Positions 1 through 5,540 of a DNA stretch of 17,818 nt are shown in pieces. The notes under the pieces are model-generated. The model made no database searches, was not told the DNA's origin, and saw only the letters and a program-made list of their open reading frames with translations. The stretch is from CAZKYX01 sp964557125 (GTDB lineage Bacteria > Patescibacteriota > Microgenomatia > Levybacterales > GWA1-39-11), in assembly GCA_964557125.1 (NCBI GenBank), contig CAZKYX010000023.1, forward strand, positions 1 through 17,818. The letters run 5' to 3'. Made by a program: the position numbers and the translations under genes. Position 1 is the stretch's first letter; the number at the start of each line of letters is the position of its first letter.

Positions 1-75
1 GGAAAGACTGTTTTTGAAAATGGAAAAGTATTAGCAAAAGCAGGAAGCGGTAAATATATCTCCCCAAAAATATGA
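1..75 (+). CDS. C-terminal end of an amidohydrolase-type protein (partial)
   Basis: Frame 1 is open from the window edge to a TGA at 73-75, giving the last 24 residues of a protein (GKTVFENGKVLAKAGSGKYI followed by SPKI). The pattern 'G-K-x-V-x-x-N-G-K-V-x-x-x-x-G-x-G-K-Y-I' resembles the C-terminal small beta domain of cyclic amidohydrolases (dihydroorotase, hydantoinase/dihydropyrimidinase, allantoinase). The catalytic metal site is outside the window, so the substrate is unknown. Its stop overlaps the next gene's start by 4 nt (ATGA, 72-75), so the two are probably co-translated. A dihydroorotase or dihydropyrimidinase would fit the DHODH-like gene nearby, but that is inference. The real start lies upstream of base 1. 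Confidence 0.55.
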   Translation, partial: GKTVFENGKVLAKAGSGKYISPKI

Positions 76-884
76 AAATTTCTTGTATTGGTGATGTAGG
101 CATAGATAGCTATGTATCTATAGGTAAAACTTTCGTTGGAGGTACAAGCTTTAATATTGCCACTCAATTAGTAAGTCTATGTGCTGGTACAAATGATATA
201 TTTCTATTAAGCGCGATTGGTAATGATAGCAACGCTCAATTAATACGATCACACATCTTAAGTATGGGTATTGATTCAATACTTTTAAATATTGTTGGCT
301 CATCTGCTGTGCAAGAAATTGAAGTTGAACCGAACGGTGAGAAAAAATTTGTTAAATATAATGCCGGAGTTCTTACAAATTGGAACCTCGATTCAAGTCA
401 AGAGGATTGCATTAAAAATAGTGACGTAATTATTACACCTCTTTTTAGACAAATAGAGCATGTAGTAAAGCAGGTTTTACAAATTCAAAGAAAAGGTATT
501 ACTATTATCGATTTTAGTAATCTTTCTGATTACGAAAAAAGCAGCAAAATAGTAGAAGAAAATATTAATAGCATAGATATTGCTTTTTTTGGATTGGCTA
601 AGCAAGACACAGGATTGATAAATCATTTGCAGAAAATTAGTACTAAGAAAAATAAGCTTATCGTAATAACGCTTGGCAAGAATGGAGCCATTGCTTTTAG
701 AGGAAAGGGGAAATATTCTTGTAGCCCCAGAGACACTGTGAAGGTGGTTGATACAACTGGTGCTGGAGATTGCTTTCTGGCTTCCTTCGTGTATAAATAT
801 TTAGAGAAAGAAGACATTCAACAGTGTTTGGATTTTGCAAGTTGGGAGTCAACAAAACTAGTAGCTAAATTGGGAGCCAATTAA
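72..884 (+). CDS. PfkB/ribokinase-family carbohydrate or nucleoside kinase
   Basis: 270 residues. PfkB-family enzymes transfer the ATP gamma-phosphate to a sugar, sugar derivative or nucleoside in the cytoplasm. The N-terminal substrate motif is seen as GGTSFNIA (residues 23-30). The C-terminal signature is VDTTGAGDCF (226-235), with D233 of GAGD as the expected catalytic base and the anion hole formed by GAG. ITLGKNGA (199-206) is the usual strand and glycine turn before the ATP site. The protein is shorter than ribokinase (about 310), with a reduced lid region. The start 'IGDVGIDSY...GKTFVGG' is reminiscent of fructoselysine-6-kinase-like members, but this is too weak to assign a substrate. 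The ATG overlaps the upstream stop (ATGA), and the stop lies 1 nt before the BtpA-like gene, so this is operon-internal. Family call is firm; substrate unknown. Confidence 0.88.
   Translation: MKISCIGDVGIDSYVSIGKTFVGGTSFNIATQLVSLCAGTNDIFLLSAIGNDSNAQLIRSHILSMGIDSILLNIVGSSAVQEIEVEPNGEKKFVKYNAGVLTNWNLDSSQEDCIKNSDVIITPLFRQIEHVVKQVLQIQRKGITIIDFSNLSDYEKSSKIVEENINSIDIAFFGLAKQDTGLINHLQKISTKKNKLIVITLGKNGAIAFRGKGKYSCSPRDTVKVVDTTGAGDCFLASFVYKYLEKEDIQQCLDFASWESTKLVAKLGAN
872..876 (+). promoter_or_regulatory. Shine-Dalgarno-like GGGAG before the BtpA-family gene
   Basis: GGGAG lies inside the last codons of the kinase gene, 9 nt before the ATG at 886. It is the only convincing Shine-Dalgarno-type sequence I found in front of a gene in this window, and it supports 886 as the start. 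The other genes show no purine-rich box at the right distance. Confidence 0.5.
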
Positions 885-885
885 T

Positions 886-1590
886 ATGTCAAAATTTAAA
901 GAAACATTTCAAAACAAGCATGTTATTCTTCCGGTTGTTCATGTCGAAAACCCAACCCAAGCAATACGAAATACACAAGTAGCAAAGGACACTGGGTGTG
1001 ATGGGGTTTTTCTTATAGATATGAAGAATGGTGCACACTACGAAGAGCTTTTGGAAATTCATGGGAAGGTGAGAAAGGAATTTCCAGACTTTTGGATAGG
1101 TGTGAATTTTTTGGATTTGGAAACAGAAGATGTATTTGATAAATTAAACTCTGGTATTGATGGGGTTTGGGTGGACAATGCAAAAATAAATAACACTTTG
1201 TCAGAGCAAGCAGATGCTAAAGTTATCTCACAGAAAAGAAAAGATAGTAAGTGGGATGGATTGTATTTTGGAGGAGTGGCTTTTAAATATCAGGAAGAAT
1301 CAACAAATCCTGCAAAGGATGCTCAAATTGCGAGAGATTTTATGGACGTTGTCACAACGAGTGGAATTGGAACCGCAAGTGCGCCTGATATCCAAAAGAT
1401 CTCCTCAATGAAAAATGCCATTGGGGACTTTCCATTAGCCATTGCAAGCGGAATTTCTCCAGAAAATGTGAAAAAATTCTTGCCAATCACAGATTGTTTT
1501 CTCACTGCATCAAGTCTTCTTATTCCAAGGACCCAAAACTTTGACAAGAGACGAGTGAGCGCTTTTGTTGACACCATAAGAAACGCGTAA
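886..1590 (+). CDS. BtpA/SgcQ-family TIM-barrel protein
   Basis: 234 residues. The C-terminal half matches the BtpA (SgcQ) family pattern: TTSGIGTASAPDIQKI (157-172) corresponds to the family's 'TG...G.a...dl..v'. It is followed by FPLAIASGISPENVKKFL (182-199), like the family's 'P...gSGvtpeNv.eyl', and by a glycine-poor ITDCFLTASSL strand where phosphate-binding barrels usually have 'aDg.ivgt'. The N-terminal part (VILPVVHVENP, GVFLIDMKNG) gives the first barrel strands. BtpA was described as a factor needed for photosystem I stability in cyanobacteria and SgcQ sits in an E. coli sugar-transport operon; the enzymatic activity is not settled. Here it sits 1 nt after a PfkB kinase, so its ligand may be that kinase's product (inference). 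The missing glycines in the last phosphate loop are a mild oddity. Confidence 0.72.
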   Translation: MSKFKETFQNKHVILPVVHVENPTQAIRNTQVAKDTGCDGVFLIDMKNGAHYEELLEIHGKVRKEFPDFWIGVNFLDLETEDVFDKLNSGIDGVWVDNAKINNTLSEQADAKVISQKRKDSKWDGLYFGGVAFKYQEESTNPAKDAQIARDFMDVVTTSGIGTASAPDIQKISSMKNAIGDFPLAIASGISPENVKKFLPITDCFLTASSLLIPRTQNFDKRRVSAFVDTIRNA

Positions 1591-1602
1591 TAAAATTCAG
1601 GT

Positions 1603-1893
1603 ATGGAAAGAAAATTTACACCAAGAGAAGCAATTTCTGTTTTTCCATTCAAATTAAATATGGATGAACAGGCAAAAATGGCATACATAGATTACGGTGA
1701 TAAGGGAGAGCTTGTAACTGATTTTTCGCAGGAAGAAGAATTTGGAAGACTTGTTGATAAAGTTGGTGATAAAATAGTTGGAGTTGAATTTTTAGATACA
1801 ACTTTGGGTCTTAATGTATCTGGCATTCCATTTGAGAAAGAAGTTAGGGAATATTGTGCACAAAACGGTGTACTAGTAACAAAAGAAATCTAA
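1603..1893 (+). CDS. Small DUF2283-like protein
   Basis: 96 residues, soluble, acidic. 'MDEQAKMAYIDYGDKG' (residues 20-35) and 'GDKIVGVEFLDTTLGL' (55-70) match in order the two halves of the DUF2283 fold: 'YDeeaD.LYI...' and 'dG.ivGiEiLda'. The match is by eye and divergent, because the central segment (DFSQEEEFGRLVDKV) is longer than usual. DUF2283 has no established function. The ATG is 12 nt after the BtpA-like stop with only a weak CAGG before it, so it probably shares that transcript. Its TAA (1891-1893) overlaps the TAG of the opposing DHODH-like gene (1890-1892). Gene reality is well supported by its position in a gap-free operon; function unknown. Confidence 0.6.
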   Translation: MERKFTPREAISVFPFKLNMDEQAKMAYIDYGDKGELVTDFSQEEEFGRLVDKVGDKIVGVEFLDTTLGLNVSGIPFEKEVREYCAQNGVLVTKEI

Positions 1894-2999
1894 ACAGACG
1901 CTGGCCAATTCTCGATTATATTCATTGCTTTATTTTCACTCTCTTTAATTTCCTGTGCAAGATATGGGTTCCACATGGCACCGGTTGCAGACATTACGCT
2001 ATCTGCTCCCGCATTTATGTATTCGAAATAGTCTTCTGATTTTGTTACCCCACCGACGCCTTCAATAGAAAAGTCAAAACCATTTTTACTTTTTATTTGT
2101 TTTAATTTATTGACTGTTTCAAGGCCGGCCCATTTAATAGTAGCGCCACATACTCCACTTCTTGAGCGGTTCCTTCCTGGGAGTGCCTGCTCACCCTTTA
2201 CGTTCGTTATTTCTGCTTGCAAAGTGTTGATTGCAGAAACACCATCGGCGTATTTATTTGCAATAGTTGCCAATTTCAAAAGTTGTTTATCGTCCTTGTA
2301 ATAGCCAACCTTCAAAATAAGAGGGGTGTTGCCAATGACGTTTCGAATTGCATCACATACTCTTTCGGTAACCTCTAAGTTGTAGCATACGAGTCCTTCA
2401 TTTCCAATATTTGGACAAGAAAGATTTGTTTCCAATATTTTTGCACCCGTTTCAAGAGAGAGTTTTGCAGCGAGTGCGTAGTCTGCAATGAATTCTTCTT
2501 GTGTTTGGTTCTCTTTCACTGTTCCCATAAAGCTCAATACCAGTGCTTGACCTTGCTCAGCATACCCCATTGCTTTTTTTACGTCCTCTTGCCACACGTC
2601 TGGAGTTTTTGATGGTACGCCAAATGAATTGGTAATGGAAAGAGGCTCATGATAATTGCTATCTGCAATAAGCGCATGATGCATTTTCTCAAGCGTTAAG
2701 TCACCATCAACATTTATTGAAAGAACGTTTGGGTACGGATGGCATGGATAAAAGTCTGAACGCACTGTTTTGTATACTACAATATCAAACCCTTTTTCAA
2801 AAGCGCCTTTTGCATAGTTGCTATTTATTATTGGACCAGCCGGTATTCCGAAAGGCAAAAAAACTTTTTCACCGTAAAAATCAAAAGTAGGCTTTGCAGT
2901 TTGAGAAACTTTTTTTCCATCCGCAAATGCGCCAAACGGTCCGTATTCGTAATTATCTTCATAACTCTTTATGGGGTCGTAAAAGGGGGCGTGCAGCAT
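1890..2999 (-). CDS. Dihydroorotate dehydrogenase-family flavoprotein
   Basis: 369 residues. The fold is an FMN-binding TIM barrel of the dihydroorotate dehydrogenase/dihydropyrimidine dehydrogenase superfamily. Motifs seen: VVYKTVR (74-80), with the conserved Lys at the FMN site; ITNSFGVPS (122-130), equivalent to the substrate loop 'N.mG.pn'; and TNLSCPN (191-197), the active-site segment. C195 sits where class 1 enzymes carry the catalytic Cys and class 2 enzymes a Ser. LILKVGYY (227-234) is the usual 'P...K..' strand, INTLQAE (257-263) is near the substrate, and IEGVGGV (312-318) binds FMN phosphate. There is no N-terminal membrane helix, unlike class 2. It is longer than class 1A (about 310), with extra N-terminal residues. 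It may make orotate or act on another pyrimidine or related ring. It is monocistronic in this window, with its own upstream region facing sodN. Confidence 0.82.
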   Translation of the reverse strand: MLHAPFYDPIKSYEDNYEYGPFGAFADGKKVSQTAKPTFDFYGEKVFLPFGIPAGPIINSNYAKGAFEKGFDIVVYKTVRSDFYPCHPYPNVLSINVDGDLTLEKMHHALIADSNYHEPLSITNSFGVPSKTPDVWQEDVKKAMGYAEQGQALVLSFMGTVKENQTQEEFIADYALAAKLSLETGAKILETNLSCPNIGNEGLVCYNLEVTERVCDAIRNVIGNTPLILKVGYYKDDKQLLKLATIANKYADGVSAINTLQAEITNVKGEQALPGRNRSRSGVCGATIKWAGLETVNKLKQIKSKNGFDFSIEGVGGVTKSEDYFEYINAGADSVMSATGAMWNPYLAQEIKESENKAMNIIENWPASV

Positions 3000-3006
3000 T
3001 GAGCCA

Positions 3007-3035
3007 AGCTTAACAAAAAGACATTATCAAGTCAA
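3007..3035 (-). promoter_or_regulatory. Possible promoter of the DHODH-like gene
   Basis: Read on the minus strand: -35 TTGACT (3035-3030, 5 of 6 to consensus), a 17-nt spacer, and -10 TAAGCT (3012-3007, only 3 of 6) preceded by an extended -10 TGT. Transcription would start near base 3000, next to the ATG at 2999, so the mRNA would be leaderless or nearly so. An alternative -10 is GATAAT (3028-3023), which lacks a good -35. There is no Shine-Dalgarno sequence in either case. Confidence 0.4.
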
Positions 3036-3050
3036 TTAAGGCTGAATTGT

Positions 3051-3079
3051 TTGACACAAATTTTTTCCTATGCTATCTT
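3051..3079 (+). promoter_or_regulatory. Strong sigma70-like promoter of sodN
   Basis: -35 TTGACA (3051-3056, perfect), a 17-nt spacer, and -10 TATCTT (3074-3079, 4 of 6) with an extended -10 TGC (3071-3073). The predicted start of transcription is about 3086-3088, on or beside the sodN ATG at 3088, so a leaderless transcript is predicted. No operator palindrome (for example Nur- or Fur-like) was evident over it. Confidence 0.62.
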
Positions 3080-3087
3080 AAATATTG

Positions 3088-3576
3088 ATGAGATTTATTA
3101 AAAGACTCCTTGGAATTTTACCCTTTAGCTACGTTTACGCCCATTGCGATATCCCCTGCGGAGTATATGACCCAACTCCTTTACAAATTGCTTCCCACAC
3201 GGTTCTTCGAATGACGCAATTGTTGGGAGACGTAGAAAAAGAGGAAGACGGAATCGCAAGAGAGCATAAAATTGCAAGACTAACACATATTAAAGAGGAG
3301 CATGGGGGAAAAGTCGAGGATGAGTTGGGAACATTAGAGAATGACTATTTTAAAGACGAGCATTTTGCAGCACACGAAGATTTGAAAGATTTGCTTTCAC
3401 AAACCGTTGCACTATCTATCAAAACAAGACAGGGAATTGATTTGGCAATTGCCCAAGAGCTATTGGAAAAAGTACTTCTTATTTCTGAGATATTTTATAA
3501 AACAAAAAATGTACCCCCTGTCAGGGTAAAGTCCCTCTATCCGACAGGGCAAGAAATAGTTACCTATACTGCGTAA
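3088..3576 (+). CDS. sodN: Nickel superoxide dismutase precursor (Ni-SOD)
   Basis: 162 residues from the ATG at 3088. A TTG at 3085 is in frame, but the promoter places the transcript start at about 3086-3088, so ATG is preferred. The Ni-hook signature HCDIPCGVYDP begins at residue 19. After removal of the 18-residue leader, His1, Cys2 and Cys6 would coordinate Ni and Asp3 and Tyr9 complete the hook, as in Streptomyces SodN. The 'DYF...HF...' segment in mid-protein (DYFKDEHF) also matches the family. Ni-SOD converts superoxide to O2 and H2O2 as a hexamer of four-helix bundles. The leader is basic then hydrophobic and ends V-Y-A before His, resembling a Sec-type signal more than the classical short propeptide. 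The mature chain (144 residues) is longer than the 117-residue Streptomyces enzyme because of a C-terminal tail of about 20 residues. The stop overlaps the sodX ATG (TAATG). Confidence 0.95.
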   Translation: MRFIKRLLGILPFSYVYAHCDIPCGVYDPTPLQIASHTVLRMTQLLGDVEKEEDGIAREHKIARLTHIKEEHGGKVEDELGTLENDYFKDEHFAAHEDLKDLLSQTVALSIKTRQGIDLAIAQELLEKVLLISEIFYKTKNVPPVRVKSLYPTGQEIVTYTA

Positions 3577-3887
3577 TGGTGTCTTCTTTTTTTTTAAAAT
3601 ACTCCCCACTCGTAAGACTTGTTATAAAAGAGAAAAGTATGCTTCCAACATTTAAAGAGGGAGAGAGCATCATTGCACTTCGTTACCTTTTTTCAAAGCC
3701 GAAAGTAGGGGATGTAGTAATTTTTTCCCACACCACTCCACCATTTTTATTTCTAAAACGAATAGTTAAAATAAACAAGAATAAAATTTGGGTGGAGGGT
3801 GACAATAAAAAGGTGAGCATTGATAGTCGGAAGTTTGGGCATGTGGAGGTAAAAAACGTAATAGGAAAAGTGCTATTTAAGATATAA
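3576..3887 (+). CDS. sodX: Ni-SOD maturation protease, S26/S24 signal-peptidase-like (SodX)
   Basis: 103 residues. KSMLPTFKEGE (20-30) carries the catalytic Ser21 of signal peptidase I-type enzymes. VGDVVIF (44-50) is the usual beta strand, and LKRIV (60-64) carries the general base Lys61. KIWVEGDN (69-76) is the conserved 'v.v.GDN' element. SodX-type proteases remove the SodN leader to free the N-terminal His needed for Ni binding. The location directly behind sodN, with start and stop sharing one base (TAATG at 3574-3578), makes the pairing specific. There is no clear transmembrane anchor; only the first 17 residues are moderately hydrophobic. A run of nine T (3587-3595) just after the start codon is a potential slippage site. 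Confidence 0.9.
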   Translation: MVSSFFLKYSPLVRLVIKEKSMLPTFKEGESIIALRYLFSKPKVGDVVIFSHTTPPFLFLKRIVKINKNKIWVEGDNKKVSIDSRKFGHVEVKNVIGKVLFKI

Positions 3888-3896
3888 CAAAATAGC

Positions 3897-3961
3897 ATCC
3901 TGAATTTGTATCAGGATCTAGATTCCGGATCAAGAAGTTTCAAGACTTCATCAGCGGAATG
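3897..3961. repeat. Compound palindromic intergenic element (REP/MITE-like)
   Basis: Two hairpins in tandem fill the gap between sodX and the methyltransferase gene. The first is ATCCTGA (3897-3903) with TCAGGAT (3911-3917), a perfect 7-bp stem with a 7-nt loop. The second has an outer stem ATTCCG (3922-3927) with CGGAAT (3955-3960) enclosing an inner stem GAAGT (3934-3938) with ACTTC (3945-3949). The wording 'atcctgaa...tcaggatctagattccgg...cggaatgac' resembles a dispersed palindromic repeat seen between genes in several bacterial groups. Only one copy is in this window, so dispersal here is unproven. It has no U-tract, so it is not a typical intrinsic terminator, though it could shield the 3' end of the sodN-sodX mRNA. 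Its right arm contains the first possible ATG (3959) of the next gene. Confidence 0.65.
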
Positions 3962-4477
3962 ACAAGTCAAAATATGATTTTAGGCTTTATTGCAATTGTT
4001 CTTCTTGTCATCCTTACCTTTGTGTGGCCACCAGATAGTCCGTGGAGTCCATGGTGGAGGACAAGCAAAAAAGTAGCAAGAGCAGCTGGAAGGCTAGCTG
4101 GAATTACAAATAGGGACATTGTGTACGAATTGGGTAGTGGAGACGGAGAATTTATTCTTATCGCAAGTCGCGAATTCCATGCTAAGAAATCTATTGGAAT
4201 AGAGATTGATCTCACTCGTTATTTAATTTCAATAATCAAAAAACAGTTATCAAAAAACAATAATGCAGAGTTTGTACGAGGTGATTTCAAAAAAATTAGT
4301 TTGAGTGAAGCGACTGTCGTGTATTTATATTTAGTTCCGGCAGTTATAAAAAAGCTCATGCCAAAATTAAAAAAAGAATTAAAGAAAGGAACAAGAATTG
4401 TAAGCGTAAAATACGAGGTCCCTTTGATTCCTGTAAAAAAAGATGTTAAAAATAGGCTCTATTTATATAAAGTTTGA
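3959..4477 (+). CDS. Membrane-anchored class I methyltransferase, FAM173/ATPSCKMT-like
   Basis: 172 residues from ATG 3959, or 167 from ATG 3974, which I find more natural because the first codons fall inside the palindromic element. One N-terminal transmembrane helix (about residues 7-23) is followed by a Trp/Pro-rich stretch (WPPDSPWSPWW). SAM motif I is YELGSGDGEF (56-65), the acidic post-strand is IEID (81-84), and EFVRGDF (104-110) follows. A 'VVYLYLVPAVIKKLMPKLKK' segment then leads to a 'KGTRIVSVKYEVP' strand. This order and the N-terminal anchor resemble FAM173/ATPSCKMT lysine methyltransferases ('..FgVp..m..L..kl..eL..g.rvi..rF..P'), whose human members methylate the ATP synthase c-subunit and the ADP/ATP carrier. 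The bacterial substrate is not known. It faces femAB tail to tail with 12 nt between stops. Confidence 0.72.
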   Translation: MTSQNMILGFIAIVLLVILTFVWPPDSPWSPWWRTSKKVARAAGRLAGITNRDIVYELGSGDGEFILIASREFHAKKSIGIEIDLTRYLISIIKKQLSKNNNAEFVRGDFKKISLSEATVVYLYLVPAVIKKLMPKLKKELKKGTRIVSVKYEVPLIPVKKDVKNRLYLYKV

Positions 4478-4489
4478 AAAAGATTATTT

Positions 4490-5539
4490 CTATTTCTTAA
4501 GTCGTAACATAGCCCATCTAAATTTATCTGCGACTTTGTAGGCTTGGTATAGCACTGGGTTGATAACATAATCATAACTTCCGACGAATTCTGTATGTGT
4601 TGAACCATACCCCTTTTTAAAATTGTGAAATCCTATCCATGAGTCTTTTGGATCTGGTTCTTCTCCCAATGCTCCCCACATATCAAACATTGTTAAATTG
4701 TTTTTTTTACCAAATTTAATTGCTTCCCACATAATAAGATTTGATGCCATGACATTCCTAAAGCTAGTGGAAGAGGAGCCATAAGGATAATAGAGATAAT
4801 TATGAAAAGTGAAAAGTATCCATGCTGCAAGAACTACATCCTTATTTTTTGTTTCGTTGGATTTATACTTTGCCAAAAGTAAATGCGCTGTCAATTGATT
4901 TGAATTTTGAATTTTGAATTTTGAATTTTGAATTGATAAAGTGTCCCACATTTTTCTGTGATAGTCTTTTGTGTGTGCGAAAAATCCCTGTCTTTTCGTT
5001 GTTTCTTCAGTTAACTTTAGATACTCATCGAAAGCCTCTTTTGAAGTCTCTTCCGCCACCGTTACGCCGTGCTTTTGAGCAACGCGAATGTTGTAGCGAG
5101 TTTTTGAATGGAACGACTGCAAAAGTTCTTCTTCACTTTTACTAATATCCAAAACAAAAGTATATTTTGTAAATAACGGATGGAAAGAAGTTCGTAGTTC
5201 TTGATTCTTGATTCTTGATTCTTGATTCTTCAAAACATTGGGTTCGAGTTGTATAAAAATACAATTATATTCTTTGCCGATTTTTTTCAGCTCTTCAAGA
5301 AGTTCTTTTGTGGGTTCGCTGCCTTTTGGTAAGTAGCCAATCGTGAAGTTAGTTTTTGGGACTTTGTGAATAGTGAGGGTAAAGCCGCCAACCATTATTC
5401 CGTTATCATATAAAACCCTTCTGACTACTTGCAGTCCCGTTGCTTTTCTAAACTCTCCCCACTCGTAGGACTGGAGAGGGTGGGAGGCAACAGAATTATA
5501 TTCTTCTCTTTGACTGTCATCGACATCTTTATACTCCAT
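4490..5539 (-). CDS. FemAB/FemX-family peptidoglycan bridge aminoacyltransferase
   Basis: 349 residues. FemABX proteins use aminoacyl-tRNA to add amino acids to the peptidoglycan stem peptide at the inner membrane face. Seen features: 'SYEWGEFRKATG' (24-35), the family's start 'q.weWg..k...g'; 'SFHSKTRYNIRVAQKHGV' (142-159), which is 'f..ktRynir.A.k.gv'; 'RQGFFAHTKDYH' (183-194); 'YYPYGSSSTSFRNVMASNLIMWEAI' region (250-274), the conserved 'y.y.ga.s...r...a..ll.we.i'; and 'FDMWGA' (285-290) with 'GFHNFKKGYG' (303-312) near the end. These indicate both GNAT-like subdomains are complete. Two low-complexity segments (about residues 104-116 and 202-214) come from 7-bp tandem repeats and appear inserted in loops. 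The ATG lies 1 nt after the helicase stop with no Shine-Dalgarno, so expression depends on the helicase transcript. The exact amino acid donor is unknown. Confidence 0.88.
   Translation of the reverse strand: MEYKDVDDSQREEYNSVASHPLQSYEWGEFRKATGLQVVRRVLYDNGIMVGGFTLTIHKVPKTNFTIGYLPKGSEPTKELLEELKKIGKEYNCIFIQLEPNVLKNQESRIKNQELRTSFHPLFTKYTFVLDISKSEEELLQSFHSKTRYNIRVAQKHGVTVAEETSKEAFDEYLKLTEETTKRQGFFAHTKDYHRKMWDTLSIQNSKFKIQNSNQLTAHLLLAKYKSNETKNKDVVLAAWILFTFHNYLYYPYGSSSTSFRNVMASNLIMWEAIKFGKKNNLTMFDMWGALGEEPDPKDSWIGFHNFKKGYGSTHTEFVGSYDYVINPVLYQAYKVADKFRWAMLRLKK
4902..4934. repeat. Heptanucleotide tandem repeat (GAATTTT), 4.7 copies, in femAB
   Basis: Four full GAATTTT units at 4902-4929 plus GAATT to 4934. 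On the coding (minus) strand the unit is AAAATTC, read as the peptide cycle K-I-Q-N-S-K-F, seen as SIQNSKFKIQNSN at residues 202-214 of the FemAB protein. Since 7 is not divisible by 3, any frame reads the same seven codons, none a stop; the opposite strand reads TGA. Confidence 0.93.
5198..5230. repeat. Heptanucleotide tandem repeat (TTCTTGA), 4.7 copies, in femAB
   Basis: Four full TTCTTGA units at 5198-5225 plus TTCTT to 5230. On the coding (minus) strand the unit is TCAAGAA, read as the peptide cycle S-R-I-K-N-Q-E, seen as KNQESRIKNQE near residues 104-114 of the FemAB protein. The coding strand is stop-free in all frames; the opposite strand reads TGA. Its copy number and length (33 bp) equal those of the repeat at 4902-4934, though the unit differs. 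Confidence 0.93.
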
Positions 5540-5540
5540 A

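Noticed and set aside
886..1590. BtpA-like protein as an orotidine-5'-phosphate decarboxylase
   Set aside because: It is a TIM barrel near a DHODH-like gene, but the DxKxxD catalytic signature is absent; IDMKNGAH does not satisfy it and the C-terminal pattern fits BtpA.
1323..1688. Antisense open frames over the BtpA-like gene and other genes (for example 623-817, 3967-4215, 6528-6770, 8626-8910, 12295-12507)
   Set aside because: They are shadows of well-supported genes on the other strand, show no recognisable domains and have no promoters or ribosome sites.
3085..3087. TTG start one codon before the sodN ATG
   Set aside because: The promoter predicts transcription starting at about 3086-3088, so the TTG would lie at or upstream of the mRNA 5' end; ATG at 3088 is better.
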